DNA of 64,000 bases from Norana najaformis (taxonomy: Eukaryota; Annelida; Clitellata; Crassiclitellata; Hormogastridae), in NCBI GenBank assembly GCA_964023275.1, contig OZ029913.1, positions 40,787,757-40,851,756 of the forward strand, given 5' to 3'. Of this stretch, positions 32,826-44,719 are shown one piece after another (within the stretch, counting starts at the first letter, position 1; each line of letters begins with the position of its first letter). The position numbers and the translations under genes are program-made. The notes below the pieces were generated by a model that saw nothing but the letters and a program-made list of their open reading frames with translations, had not been told where the DNA came from and did not search any database.

Positions 32826-33093
32826 GACATCTATTATGCCGAGCTATAAGCACAGTGCCCTATTAATTTTCTAGTGCCCGTAAATATATACAATGCATAG
32901 TACTTTCTTGGCATATGAAATTGATTATAATATAATAAATGAATAATTGATCTGTTTGTTCATATGTGCTTATATAAGATGTTGCATGTGTGTGTATATA
33001 TATATGTGTGTGCCTATGTGTGTGTGTTTGTGAACGTGACAGTCTACCTGTTTGTATGCTCTTTAGAAGCAGCGAATATTCACTCCCCATCGG

Positions 33094-33256
33094 GAGTGCC
33101 GTCATGCGCAGCATCAGCATCCCAAAGGACATGGCAGCCACAGTGATCCTTCTAATCATCACGTTCCACACCACCACCGCCAGCACCAGTATCAACACAC
33201 TCGGGGTCACATGGCCTCGTGGGACAGTCACGCGCCCGCCATTCTCCCACCCATAG
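33094..33256 (+). other. short open frame with signal-like start
   Basis: Frame from ATG 33,094 codes about 53 residues with DMAATVILLIITFHTTTAS resembling a signal peptide, ending in TAG. The opposite strand is open too. No family recognised. Confidence 0.15.
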
Positions 33257-33459
33257 CGGGTGCGGATGGAATGAGGAGGCGGGGCGTCCTACGGCGATCG
33301 CCAGATAGCTACAGTGTGCCAGCTGGTCGGACAAATATCCGCAAAGGCTCGATTGTTTTTATTACAATGTATACAAGCATTGGCTCTCGTCTCGTGTGTG
33401 GACATAGCCATACATCAACAGGGGTAAATACCAGGCCGTGTATCCACAGGCAGGGGGCA

Positions 33460-33615
33460 AATAGACAGCGATAAAGAGACAGACAAATGCATAGAGACAG
33501 ACGAGCAAACGGACAGAGGCATACATACATAGACTCGCAAGCAAACATGCACACATGCACACATGAAAACAGACAGCCACACAGACTGAGATATATACAC
33601 ATCGCAAAGAGACGC
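33460..33615. repeat. ACAGACA/CATACA repeat
   Basis: Imperfect GACAGACA and ACACATGC units. Confidence 0.65.
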
Positions 33616-33669
33616 AGACATGACAGATACATGTTATGTACAATAGATGCTATAATAAAAGACTGTCGT

Positions 33670-33775
33670 CGGTCAGCTGAACGTCAGTCTACTTGTCGGT
33701 GTCTCTCTCGATGTAAAAGGCACGGGGTTCGAATCCATACGAGTGTGACAAGGACTGTTTATTCTACTTATTTTG
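33670..33775 (+). mobile_element. possible SINE fragment
   Basis: CACGGGGTTCGAATCCATAC is a good B box; no convincing A box. Weak. Confidence 0.3.
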
Positions 33776-33779
33776 CCAA

Positions 33780-35330
33780 AGTTGAACGACATTTTCTGGC
33801 AACTGTGGCGGTTGACGTCTTTGAAGTTCTTATTTAGTTAGTTTATTGATCATATTTTTCTGTTGCCGATTTCAGTTCTTTCATCTTGATATTTTCAGTT
33901 GGTGTTTCGCTGGTGTTTCGGGTGTTCCTTGTGGCTTTTAGGCATTCTGTCAAAGACTGAAAGCGAACCATGGGGATTCTTCTGGCCTGCAGTCGGTTGT
34001 TGCGTCAACACTTTTTATTATTTCTTTCTGTTAATTGATAAATATATATTTTCAACTGGCCATTTGGCTCTTTTCTCTCACTTTGATTTTTCGTGGCCAT
34101 ATCGGCTACTTCAGGCAGCCACTTCGGTTCTTTGGATGGTCGTAACGGCTTGTGAGTTGAAAAGCCTGTGATTTCAGTGGGAAAGGCTATAAAGAGTGCT
34201 ATAAATGCTGGGATGGGTCGTGATTCAAGTGTAAGAAGAGGATGTGTTTTGAGTAGGGGGCTACAATTCGAGTGAGGGCTTTAAATATCTACCTCCTTTT
34301 GGTTTGTAATTGTAATTTGAGATTTAAAAAGCGCCTCTTAGAGGATAAACTCGACCTGAAAAAGTAAAATCACTGTTAAACCGTACAGTCTTCAGGCGTC
34401 TGCGGAACACTGAGAGGGGGAGAGAAAGTTTCAGGCCATTTGTATCAAGAATCATAACAGCTCAAGTTCATTTTGTGTTCCGGAGATAGTAAATACGACT
34501 TCTGATCTCTGTCCGATCTCTCGGAATATACACAACCACTTCACAACTTTATGTATGTATGTATGTATGTGTATATGTATGTATGTATGTATGTATGTAT
34601 ATATATGAATACTTACATAGTGCCTTGTATTAACATCTTGGAGGCGATAGATTTATCTAAAAAGTAAGTATGTAAGTATATAGCCTTTAATTAATGTAAG
34701 AGAAAGGCTCTCATTTTACAAAATACACAGTTGACGTAGTCAGGAAAAAGCCCAAAATGGCCCGTTTCCCAGCAGCTACAATGAGCGCATATTAAGACGC
34801 TCACTTCGCGATGGCATACAGTTCAAAATTCATCGGTAACCAATTGATGCTCGCAGAGATGTCGCTGAATTTGAAGTATTATGTCCAATTATCAGAGGAC
34901 TGTCGCCGACGGTAATGCCTCGACATTCTTGGCCCAAGATGGTATGTTGCTAGCATCTTGACCGTCCAAATTGTAGGCTTACGAATGAAGCACGTGCAAA
35001 TCCCTGTCGCACGTTGTTAGTGCATCCAAAACATGGCGACGGCCACGCGTTAACGATCGTCGGCGTGGATGAAATTATCCAAAACCAGTAAAATCCATGC
35101 CGCAGACTCAATAAGCACAACAGAAGCGGACTAGGATCCAAAATATCTCCGAATTCATGAGATCTTTTTGAACAAAGCCTTATATCCGGACAAAAAGAAA
35201 CTAATAAACTAACATTGGCGGCTATGGGATATGTCACCAGCGAGATCCCGACTCCTCATTTTATCAAAGATGCAAATTAAAATAAACTAAAAATATTTCT
35301 TGAGCTATTGGCGGCGGTAAAGTTGTGATA
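33780..35330. other. gene-poor intergenic DNA
   Basis: GTAT microsatellite at 34,550-34,600. 34,950-35,240 is open on the minus strand without a recognised domain. Nothing else. Confidence 0.35.
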
Positions 35331-35545
35331 TCATGTGAAAGACTGTTCCATGAGGACCTTAAGACACATCTTTCCAACTTGCTTATCCACCACAGCCTGG
35401 CTTCTGGTTTCTCTGACCAATTGGAATTCGACCCGGCTTCTCCAGTGGCTTAGGATTTTTGACAGCGATTTTGACTTGAAGCGACCATCGACTGATGCCT
35501 TGGGCATTATGATAATGGCGCTGTAAAAGTCTTTAGCTTAGATTA
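35330..35545 (+). mobile_element. LINE 3' end (family A)
   Basis: LRHIFPTCLSTTAWLL is a worn C-terminal pattern. The tail GACTTGAAGCGACCATCGAC, CTTGGGCATTATGATAATGG, CGCTGTAAAAGTC matches 12,110-12,265 and 48,735-48,885. Confidence 0.65.
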
Positions 35546-35549
35546 AAAT

Positions 35550-36660
35550 CCAATGTACTAGAAAGTACGATCAGTAAATGTATATGCAAAACTCTGAAAT
35601 ACAGCAGCACCACAAAAAGCCGCGTCAATCAGACCAGGGTATCACCGGCGCTGTATCAACAAAGACTTCATGCATGAGTCAGGTTTGTTTGGTCAATTTG
35701 AGTGCCAGGTCAGGAACCGGGATCAAGCCGGGAAGAACACGTGGTTCTACGGCGGCAATCGATAACGATGGTGGCCATAGGATGTTGCAAGTGGCATTAC
35801 ATATTAAGGGGTATTCTCGGGCCGAACCAGCTTTTCGCCTAAAATGATCTCAAATGTAATACTCAACTGGGAGCTAGTGCAGTGTCTCTCGCTTGTCTAC
35901 ATATGCAACTGAATAAAAGTATGAGCTGTGAGCCATTTAAATAAGCGACTCTATGCAATCTTTGACGAGTAAAATAGTCTTACTGGACAAAAATTGACGA
36001 TCCAAACGCGTCTGTCGCCATCTGACGAATGGAAATGCAAAATAACGATTACTAAGCTATACTCTTAATGATCACAACAAACAATATGTATTGAAGGCTA
36101 GTAAAGGTAGGATATATACTAGCCATTACCTTACCTTATCTTACTTTCTTTAACTAACCTTTTGTCTGACCAAGAAATGTGCAGTTAGCACAAACTGCAA
36201 TTCGTAGCTTTGATAATTGGGATTTAAAGTTGTATACTTTACGAATGCTTTACAAACTATATAATACAATGCAATACAATGCAGTACAATGCCAGACCAT
36301 ATAATATACTATTGTCAGCAACCTTCCAAAGTTTTGAATCAATCGAGCTTCGAATCGTAAACTCGCCAGATTAATAGCGAAACATTAACGCGAGCAGCTA
36401 CATACAGTCTTCGATTTTATTTTAGTAGGCCTTTATTTCATTAAATCAACGGTTCGGATCTGACAACTTCTATCGCCAACATTAAATCTTCTATGCGCCC
36501 GAATTTATAAATCGCAAATGTTAGCAATAATCAGCATTAATTGCAACTAAAATAATCAACCGAGCACGAACACTGCTGCTCTAAAACAAATTGTCAACAC
36601 TGTTCTCGATGCATTTGCAACCGCCTTATATACTGTCAATCCCACTGAGTCAGTAGAACA
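35550..36660. other. unassigned intergenic DNA
   Basis: A TTACC cluster at 36,125-36,165 and ATACAATGC units near 36,265-36,300. No gene recognised. Confidence 0.35.
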
Positions 36661-36677
36661 CGTCTAGGCTTCCCCCA

Positions 36678-36780
36678 TGACTCATCGCAAAATAAGCCCG
36701 ACGTTTTCCAGCGCAGGCCGCCCATGTGATAAAATGCGTGCCGGCTGACGTCATACCAACCTATAGCGCACGACGCCAAT
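36678..36780 (+). promoter_or_regulatory. possible promoter or enhancer cluster
   Basis: An AP-1 site TGACTCA (36,678-36,684), a perfect CRE TGACGTCA (36,746-36,753) and a CCAAT box (36,776-36,780) lie within about 100 bp of GC-richer DNA. The nearest downstream gene is the Fer3-like bHLH 2.7 kb away. Assignment is inference. Confidence 0.3.
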
Positions 36781-36848
36781 AACAGCGCACGACCAAGACG
36801 CACTCAAACAAGTCAACAACTCGTTTGCTAATCGAAGAAAGTTATGTC

Positions 36849-37100
36849 ATGGAAAATTCCCTTACAGACGCATGTTTAAAACTTGCTGGCTCATTAGCGG
36901 AAAATTCCGCTCACAACCATGCTATACGATACTATTCAATCCGATATCATACTGTACGATATGATACAACAGAAAGCTATGCTACCGTATGTAGTTCGGT
37001 TCAACGTAAACAATCAAATACAACACAATACACTGTAGTGACTTCCATATTTCCTCTTATCTATTCTGCAGATCCAACTCCAAACACCACCCCACCGTAG
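36849..37100 (+). other. open frame of uncertain status
   Basis: ATG at 36,849 opens MENSLTDACLKLAGSLAENS, plausible protein, but the rest is a TACGATAC-type repeat and low complexity. Possibly a first exon downstream of the CRE cluster; no donor convincingly placed. Confidence 0.15.
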
Positions 37101-37104
37101 TCAT

Positions 37105-37265
37105 CTGTCTGCCTGCCTCCCTGACTCTAGAATCTTGACCTGGAGCCGAACCCCTCTTGCCTATCGATTTTGTTTTGACTGAGCGCCTGTGAATAAGCTG
37201 GTTCTCACGACTTAGCTTCCATTGGGCGCTGTAGAAATCTCGAGTTTACGATAATGATAATCCAA
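37105..37265 (+). mobile_element. LINE 3' tail (family B)
   Basis: CCTATCGATTTTGTTTTGAC, TGAGCGCCTGTGAATAAGCTG and GGGCGCTGTAGAAATCTCG match 58,930-59,030 almost base for base and 45,690-45,790 less closely. Ends near ACGATAATGATAATCC. Confidence 0.8.
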
Positions 37266-37269
37266 CGAT

Positions 37270-37700
37270 TGCCCATCAATACCTATACTTACATATCTCC
37301 TTGACTATACATACTTAAAAGTAATTTCTGGTAAGTACAGACAGTAGTGCTGCTAGAATGCATGCAGACGTAGACTGTCTGGTATCAAACCACATTCATT
37401 GTTTTGTTACCAGCCGCAAGCCAGTTTTGTCTAATTGACCCATAAGGCCAAAATAATTTCAAGCTGTAGGCCACACCTGGCTACAGTGATTGTACTTTAC
37501 TAAAGAATTATGACTATTGCCAGACATAACTTGAAGAGCGTAGGCCATATTGGCTGTGTTTTGTTACTGGACAGTTGATAGAAGGCTACACAAGTGTCTG
37601 CTGTTTCCAAACATTACTCTGAAGTGTCTACCTTACTAAGTGCGTGACTGCCTTTACCATTTTAAACCGATTTAAACTGAGTTTTAGTTGAACGGCCTCC
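37270..37700. other. unassigned intergenic DNA
   Basis: Nothing recognised. Confidence 0.3.
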
Positions 37701-37724
37701 GCTTAGGAAACAACATCTGTCGCC

Positions 37725-37830
37725 ACGGACTCTTTCTCGCCCTCCTCCATCTTTTCCTTTCCTCCTCCTACTCCTCCTTTGTCTTCCTCCCTCCTCTTCC
37801 TTCCCCTCGTCCTCTTCCTCCGCAGCTCAC
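37725..37830. repeat. CTCCTC polypyrimidine tract
   Basis: CCTCCT/TCTTCC units. Confidence 0.75.
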
Positions 37831-37909
37831 CTAACTGTGATCGATATTGACCTGTGGTGGGACCTGACTCCGTTGACGAGTTCACGATAAATTTCGACTT
37901 AAGTGACTT

Positions 37910-38085
37910 CACCGACAGACGGACAGCCGCACAAGCATACAGGCACACAGACGGAGACAGAGACGCACAGGCAGAGACAGATAAATACAAAGATGCACAG
38001 ACACACCGACACACAGAGATGCACAGGCAGAGAGAGATAGAAGCCAGACAGACACACAGCTACACCGACAGGTATGCATAGAAAC
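37910..38085. repeat. ACAGACACAC repeat
   Basis: Imperfect GACAGA, CACAGA and CACACC units. Confidence 0.7.
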
Positions 38086-38304
38086 GTAACACACCGGCCA
38101 TGCATGCACTTCATGGGCTCTCCAATATTTTCCATAATGTGCAGCATGTGTTTCGTCATAAGTTATTACATCTGCATCGTTAGTTACGCCTCAGCATTTG
38201 CCGTCGCCTTAGAATCTACAGTAGATGGTGGAACTCTTTAAATGTCGCTCTCTCATCCCAATTTTCTTTCTCTCTCCACGAGAATTTTAAGACATTCTTT
38301 GTGT

Positions 38305-38448
<144 letters not shown>

Positions 38449-38449
38449 G

Positions 38450-39390
38450 GGTGTGGACAAGGCGCATCAACTGGCGACGTACGATCAGTTGAAACTGTCA
38501 CAGCTGCGTTGAATTGCATCGTCGACCGTTGATTGGTTCTCTCCGAAGGCCTAGCACCAGCCTCAGCAATCGCTGAGAAGACAACAGCATCCTTCGGGAA
38601 TCGATACTGTTCAAGGTGTTGTCTGCATGATACCGAAAAATGTCTGCTCCCTATTACTCTCGCTCGCGCACTTGTCGTTAACCGGTGCACTTCTAGCAAG
38701 TGCGTGACTTTTCGAAGAAGCTCGGAACTAAGTCGGTACTATTCAGATGTTGTCGGTTTCCGGTTATTTTTGTCGCCTGAATCGGACATTTCTGGCTAGA
38801 AAAAGTTGCGCTGTACTAGTTGAGCTTTGAGAAGTAAATTCCGACATATGTTTAGCGGAAAGTCTAATTTTTCTCGAGCTACTTTCTTCAAAAAGGGCTT
38901 TGAGAAATAAACTACAAAGAGGTTTTGGCGGAAATTCAGAAAATTCCGCAAGCTGGTTTATTAGGTGTATGGTGAAACACTCAGGCCGTTCACGGTTCGA
39001 TGCCGCAACGTTATTCAAAACTGAACTAGAAGTCAATAGCCAAATGGTTTTTATTTGGAATCTGTCTTAAATCTAAATCTGTTCTATGAAGTATCAGTCG
39101 TGTTTCAGTGTCCTTACCCTGTCATAGTGTGTCTTTATCCTGCTTTCGTGGCCTCGTGGTTCCCCTTAACGAAATCGAAAAGTGAATGCCACCATTTGAC
39201 TGCAAACTTTAAGTGACAAGTTCAACAAAAAAATACTATGAGCAAACAAACGTTTACTTGAGTAGCATTATTTGCGACTAAGTATAACTGTAAACTGGAC
39301 TTTAATCAGCGAATTACCCTGTTGAATAAACTGAATTTTTTGTCTCAAAAAAGGTCGTAGAAGGCTCCGAACGACACAGAAAATTCTGAC
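38450..39390. other. upstream flank of the Fer3-like gene
   Basis: No exon recognised. Open frames at 38,533-38,799 (+) and 38,764-39,036 (-) have no known domain. Confidence 0.35.
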
Positions 39391-39398
39391 TTTAAAAG
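39391..39398 (+). promoter_or_regulatory. possible TATA-like element of the Fer3-like gene
   Basis: TTTAAAAG, 103 nt before the ATG at 39,501. Position fits a short 5' UTR; weak motif. Confidence 0.25.
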
Positions 39399-39500
39399 AC
39401 GGCTAGATAACTTCTGCGCAAGCGACGAACTTCAAAGAAAGGGGCGAACCTGGATCGTTACAGTTAACCCAACCCACCTTTGACCTTGCTTTCTTTACGA

Positions 39501-40526
39501 ATGCCGATCGACATGGATCGCTTTCTGGGCCGCGGTGAGCTACCAGCTTTGATCTACGCCGGTGGCATTCCGAACGGGAAGCCACCAACAGACAAAGACC
39601 TGCCGCCGGACATGATGACACCTGGGAGCACTCTGTGGCAACAGATACCTTCGGCAAGGACTGACGACTACGATCACCCGTACAGCGCCGGTGGTGGTTC
39701 ATATGCCCCGGCCCCGCCAGGGTCTTCAGCGTCCGGATTTGGCCGTCTGAAGCCAAACATCGAGGGGATCTACCCGGGCTACGATGGGGGCTCCGCGGTG
39801 GACGATCAATGGTTTGCAGGGATCTATTATAACGTCAAGAACGGGTCGAACGTACCGTCGCACTACGGAGGATCGAACGCGATGACGGATACGCTTGATC
39901 AGACCGTCATGGTGTCGTCGTTTGCGCTGCCACAGCCTGGTTCGACCCCGTGGAGGATGTACGAGGCTGCTGGGTCTACGTCTGCGGAGAGTGGCGGAAA
40001 GAGGAAGCGACGGAGGATCATCACGGTCGATCAGAGGAGAGCAGCGAACGTCAGAGAGCGCCGTCGAATGTCGCATCTCAACGAAGCCTTCGATGGTCTT
40101 CGCAAGCGCGTTCCAACCTTTGCCTACGAGAAGAAACTGTCACGGATCGAGACGCTTCGTCTGGCTGTCACCTACATCAAGTTCATGGACGACCTGCTTG
40201 GCCGCTTCGGGGACAAACGCGCCCTCAACGGAACTTTGGACGAAGGCGGGTTGCCTGGCGATGGAGGTGGAAGCGCCCAAGGCGAATGTGGTTCGATCGT
40301 AGCATCCGGAGAGCTGATGCTGCAGCAGAGGCGTTGCTATAGAGACGAATACGCGGATGCGGCGAAGGCTGATGCGGGAGGAGCGGCGGAGGACAGTTCG
40401 GAGTGCAGCGAGGGGCCTCTCGAACTGACAAAGTACAAGGACCTGGAAGACGATGAGGAACACTTCGGACACTCAAAAAAGGATCTTATCGAAGATTCCC
40501 AACATGAGTCTGATTCGCAGCCATAA
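39501..40526 (+). CDS. FERD3L: Fer3/FERD3L-like bHLH transcription factor, single exon
   Basis: Nuclear bHLH factor of the PTF1/Fer group, which dimerises with E proteins on CANNTG sites; Fer3 members act mainly in neural differentiation. The 341-residue protein has a Gly/Ser/Tyr-rich N-terminus, a KRKRRR basic patch at 167-172, a basic region with RERRRM (185-190, Glu186 for E-box contact), helix 1 ([13 protein letters not shown]), loop PTFAYEKK and helix 2 [20 protein letters not shown] (213-232). [18 protein letters not shown] is the Fer3 form; PTF1A has PTFPYEKRLSKIDTLRLA. The C-terminus is acidic and ends ESDSQP. Longer than human FERD3L (about 166). ATG 39,501 is first in frame after TAA at 39,465. 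AATAAA at 40,567 may be its poly(A) signal. Confidence 0.92.
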   Translation: MPIDMDRFLGRGELPALIYAGGIPNGKPPTDKDLPPDMMTPGSTLWQQIPSARTDDYDHPYSAGGGSYAPAPPGSSASGFGRLKPNIEGIYPGYDGGSAVDDQWFAGIYYNVKNGSNVPSHYGGSNAMTDTLDQTVMVSSFALPQPGSTPWRMYEAAGSTSAESGGKRKRRRIITVDQRRAANVRERRRMSHLNEAFDGLRKRVPTFAYEKKLSRIETLRLAVTYIKFMDDLLGRFGDKRALNGTLDEGGLPGDGGGSAQGECGSIVASGELMLQQRRCYRDEYADAAKADAGGAAEDSSECSEGPLELTKYKDLEDDEEHFGHSKKDLIEDSQHESDSQP

Positions 40527-40925
40527 TTAAATATTTATGATTGACTAATTAATTATTAACCGATAGAATAAATATTTATTGCTTATCCATTATTTTAAAA
40601 TTTAATTAACTGGATGACATGGAGCGGCACAAGAATTCGTTAATATATTTCGGATAATTTTTCCTCCAAATGATTTACAAATTAATTAATTATTAGTCAC
40701 TCGATTAACTGATTAATGATTAACCGATCTTTAATTAATAATTAACGGATCGATTTATTAATTAGCCTATCAGCATAATAAGCAATCAATTACGATCCAT
40801 TATCGAAGATCGAGCGTGAAGTTGTAATGACGCTTTCCAAATTAAATTATTGATTAAACTAACCAGGTAATTCGTTTAAAATCGTATTACACATCAATAA
40901 AACCATTTAACTTAATTAATTTGTT
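40527..40925 (+). promoter_or_regulatory. TAAT-rich 3' flank of the Fer3-like gene
   Basis: About 400 bp with repeated TTAATTA, GATTAAC and ATTAATTAA words, the core of homeodomain sites, on both strands, plus AATAAA at 40,567-40,572. It is either a 3' UTR, a decayed AT repeat or a homeobox-bound element; only the composition is certain. Confidence 0.35.
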
Positions 40926-41121
40926 GGAAATTAATGTAGTTGCCTTTGACTGTGGTGTGCTTAGCCAGTGGCTCTGTCTTCTTATTGCGATGTACTTACT
41001 ATTCAATTCGTCTAAGGACGTGCGATGTATGCAACGAAGAAGTGAACTGATATTTAGTTAATAGTTACTTGTAACATTTGATCGCTGCACCTTCGCTCGT
41101 TTTTATTCGTTCTTTCAGTCT

Positions 41122-42149
41122 ATCCATCCATCCATCCATCCATCCATCCATCCATCCATCCATCCATCCATCCATCCATCCATCCATCCATCCATCCATC
41201 CATCCATCCATCCATCCATCCATCCATCCATCCATCCATCCATCCATCCATCCATCCATCCATCCATCCATCCATCCATCCATCCATCCATCCATCCATC
41301 CATCCATCCATCCATCCATCCATCCATCCATCCATCCATCCATCCATCCATCCATCCATCCATCCATCCATCCATCCATCCATCCATCCATCCATCCATC
41401 CATCCATCCATCCATCCATCCATCCATCCATCCATCCATCCATCCATCCATCCATCCATCCATCCATCCATCCATCCATCCATCCATCCATCCATCCATC
41501 CATCCATCCATCCATCCATCCATCCATCCATCCATCCATCCATCCATCCATCCATCCATCCATCCATCCATCCATCCATCCATCCATCCATCCATCCATC
41601 CATCCATCCATCCATCCATCCATCCATCCATCCATCCATCCATCCATCCATCCATCCATCCATCCATCCATCCATCCATCCATCCATCCATCCATCCATC
41701 CATCCATCCATCCATCCATCCATCCATCCATCCATCCATCCATCCATCCATCCATCCATCCATCCATCCATCCATCCATCCATCCATCCATCCATCCATC
41801 CATCCATCCATCCATCCATCCATCCATCCATCCATCCATCCATCCATCCATCCATCCATCCATCCATCCATCCATCCATCCATCCATCCATCCATCCATC
41901 CATCCATCCATCCATCCATCCATCCATCCATCCATCCATCCATCCATCCATCCATCCATCCATCCATCCATCCATCCATCCATCCATCCATCCATCCATC
42001 CATCCATCCATCCATCCATCCATCCATCCATCCATCCATCCATCCATCCATCCATCCATCCATCCATCCATCCATCCATCCATCCATCCATCCATCCATC
42101 CATCCATCCATCCATCCATCCATCCATCCATCCATCCATCCATCCATCC
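41122..42149. repeat. pure ATCC tetranucleotide array, about 257 units
   Basis: About 1,028 bp with no visible interruption, followed by decayed AACC/CTTCC units to about 42,350. Open in all frames, producing false 350-440-residue proteins (HPSI, MDGW). Confidence 0.98.
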
Positions 42150-42345
42150 AACCATCCAACCATCCATCCATCCCTCATTCCTTCCTTTCTTCCTTCCCGT
42201 CTTCATACCTTCTTTCTTTCTTCCAGTTTTCCCTCTCTCCTCTCTTTATACCTTCCTTCCTCAATCCATCCATCAACCATCCGTCCGTCCTTCCATCTGT
42301 CTTTTCTTCCTTTCTTCCTTCCTTCCTTCCTCCATCCTTTATTTC
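42150..42345. repeat. CTTCC/TTCCT decayed flank
   Basis: Polypyrimidine units with TCCA remnants. Confidence 0.8.
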
Positions 42346-42399
42346 GACTTATCCCACGCGGTCGGTAACAGAGGTCAACACTTTCTGCAGTCAAGCATG

Positions 42400-42640
42400 A
42401 CCCGGTTTTTAATAAAGCTGGTCAGATCGAAAACGGGAAGATATACAGAAGGAACTGAGGAATGAGGAAGGATGATACAGAGAGCCGGGGGCTGCTGAGG
42501 AGTGAGGGAAGGGGTAGGAAAGATGGACTGGCCCTACTGTGGGAAGGAGATGCGACGCTGATTATTAGAACGGCGGGAAACTCATAATCTAATAATCTCT
42601 GGAAAAACCAGCGTCAGAATTTGTCGCCTGCCTTGTGTTG
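42400..42640 (+). mobile_element. possible LINE endonuclease relic
   Basis: SEGRGRKDGLALLWEGDATL recalls the GGLALLWK segment of LINE endonucleases; no other domain motif is kept. Confidence 0.3.
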
Positions 42641-42659
42641 TGTCCGTTCGTTTGATGTG

Positions 42660-42870
42660 GGTGTGTTTGTATGTTTGTTTGTTTGTGTGTTTATGCGTGT
42701 AGCTGTTTGTGTGTGCGAGAAGAAGAGACATCGAGAAAGAGCAAGATGCAGAGAAAGAGAGAAAAGAGAGAGAAAAAGAGGCAAAGGGAGGAACAGGTAG
42801 AGGAAAAGACTATAATCAGACAGAGAGATATACAGATAGAAAGGCAGACAGACAAGCAGACAGGCTGCTT
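42660..42870. repeat. GTTTGT and GAGAAAGAG tracts
   Basis: TTTGTTTGTGTG then purine-rich and ACAGACAG units. Confidence 0.65.
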
Positions 42871-43239
42871 TGCGTTCAGAAGTATGAGGAAACATCTACA
42901 TATCAAACATTACTGCAGTGCTACATAAATAAGTAAATAAATGAATAAAATTTTTAAAAAATAAATTGTGCGCACAGGTTGCAGCGTCATTTCTCACGAA
43001 AGAAGCTTTTGGTCACGGGACAATCTGCCATCGATAATCGTCATCTTGACGTCTGCACGCGATTGCAGCAAGTATAGGCCTATTATTCGTAGGCCTAATT
43101 GTACGCCTATTAATGGACGGCCTAGAGCCCGCAGTTTACTCGGAGTAACTCATATATCTGTTATCGATGAAGTCGTCAACATCTGTGACCAAAACGGCGA
43201 GTCGATCTGATTATGACGAATAAAGTGTATTCGGGATAC

Positions 43240-43490
43240 CGGAGTGACAGACAGACAGGCAGACAGACAGACACAGAGAAAGGTAGAGAAACAACCGAAA
43301 AACAATCAGAGAGACAGACAAGCACACAGACAGAAAGCAGACAGGAACAGATAGAAGATAAACAGACAGAGACAAACAGACGGACATGTAGACGAACTTA
43401 CAGACAGGCAAACAGATATGGAGGCAAAGAGACAAACAGACAGATATATACACATGCAGACAGGCAGACAGACATATACAGGCCTAGGTC
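43240..43490. repeat. ACAGACAG repeat
   Basis: Imperfect GACAGACA units over about 250 bp. Confidence 0.85.
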
Positions 43491-43747
43491 ATACAGGGAT
43501 ACATAAAGAGGGGAAAAGACAAGCGTTTTTAAACGAGAGATCGATATCTAATGATAGAGACATGTGTCGCAGTTTTTGATCAGTCAGTCGTGAGAATTGA
43601 ACCGTTGGCTTCATCCCACATCTTAGGCCGATAAGTTTAAGACACTTTTAAAGCCTACGGCTGATGCTGCTGCAAACATAAAATATTACAAACCAGCATC
43701 ACCATCAGCATTCGGCAATTACATCATCAGCAGCATGTATATGTATA

Positions 43748-43771
43748 TGGTGTGTGTGTGTGTGTGTGTGT

Positions 43772-43806
<35 letters not shown>
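43748..43806. repeat. TG dinucleotide array
   Basis: GTGTGT with a single GAG interruption. Confidence 0.97.
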
Positions 43807-43808
<2 letters not shown>

Positions 43809-43990
43809 GATGGTCTATTCGATAGCGCGCTGGGGCTGTTGTTCAATCATTGCAAGTTCGAGTCTGCCGAGTGGCCTCCCTGAAACGAAACAATCCTTCA
43901 ACACCGCTGCTTGATTTTAACGAGGAAATTAATATAAAAACATCGGGAAACTAATAAAATGCACGAGCCCCGGATTTTCAGTTGAGCATA
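43807..43990 (+). mobile_element. possible tRNA-derived SINE
   Basis: GATGGTCTATTCGATAGCGC and, about 40 bp on, GCAAGTTCGAGTCTGCC sit like A and B boxes; the body follows. Confidence 0.4.
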
Positions 43991-44355
43991 TAGTTGATTT
44001 CAAATAAATAAAATAGGTTATACCAAACATCTGCACTGGTTGCTCATTAACTTGTACAAGCAGTGTTTAGGCCTAATACTCACTAGCTTTCAGCATCAAT
44101 GGTGGCATTTTTAATTTCTCGAGATATAGGGCCTAGTGTAAGTGTGTAGGGGAACTAGAACCAGACTATAAGTTAACAGCGTGATGTTGACAAATTATAG
44201 CGATTATTGTGACGCGGGTTTAGATGAAGTTGGTGAAACCACAATTAATTACATTCACACAGGCTGAAAGTATATGTCTTACATATTATGACCGGTGTGG
44301 CCCGGTGCAGAAATTAGGCCTAACTACAAGTGAAACGTTCAAAAATGTATTTTCT
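43991..44355. other. unassigned intergenic DNA
   Basis: Nothing recognised. Confidence 0.3.
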
Positions 44356-44359
44356 CTCC

Positions 44360-44715
44360 TTCTGGCTGGAATTAATCCCTCCTAGGGGAGGGGTCAGCCA
44401 CATGAATCCCTTTCCATTTGTTTCTATCTCCAGTATCTTCTGTCTTCAGTCTGAGGAGCTTTAGGTCTTGCTGAATCATGTCTCTCCATCTCTTCTTTTC
44501 TCGACCCCAACTGCCTAGTCCGTAAACCTCTGTTGCCGTAATTCTTTTAATGCAGCTTTCCTCCTCTCTCCTCATCACATGACCATACCATCTCAACCTG
44601 GCTTCTCGTACCTTGTCAGATATATATGCCACTCCCAATCTCTGTCTGATATATTCATGCCTTTCTTTGTCTTTCAGTGAGATTCCAAGAATCCATCGCA
44701 GAGTTCAAGAATTTA
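44360..44715 (-). mobile_element. RTE-like retrotransposon 3' end (reverse transcriptase C-terminus)
   Basis: On the minus strand: RWILGISLKDKERHEYIRQR, then REARLRWYGHVMRREEESCI, then KKRWRDMIQQDLKLL, then DRNKWKGIHVADP. This is the standard C-terminus of RTE-type LINEs, ending in a stop. 5'-truncated near 44,715. The frame appears intact over about 110 codons, so the copy is fairly young. Confidence 0.88.
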
Positions 44716-44719
44716 TTTA

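Noticed and set aside
37703..38159. Cys- and Ser-rich minus-strand frames
   Set aside because: Read through CTCC and ACAGAC microsatellites.
39480..39500. TTG at 39,480 as start of the bHLH protein
   Set aside because: TTG is not a usual animal start; the first ATG in frame is 39,501 and an in-frame TAA lies at 39,465.
39726..40476. Arg- and Ser-rich frames on both strands of the bHLH gene
   Set aside because: Shadows of the conserved Fer3-like frame.
41065..42400. Open frames of 350-440 codons on both strands
   Set aside because: Pure translation of the ATCC array (HPSI, MDGW repeats); open in all frames by composition.
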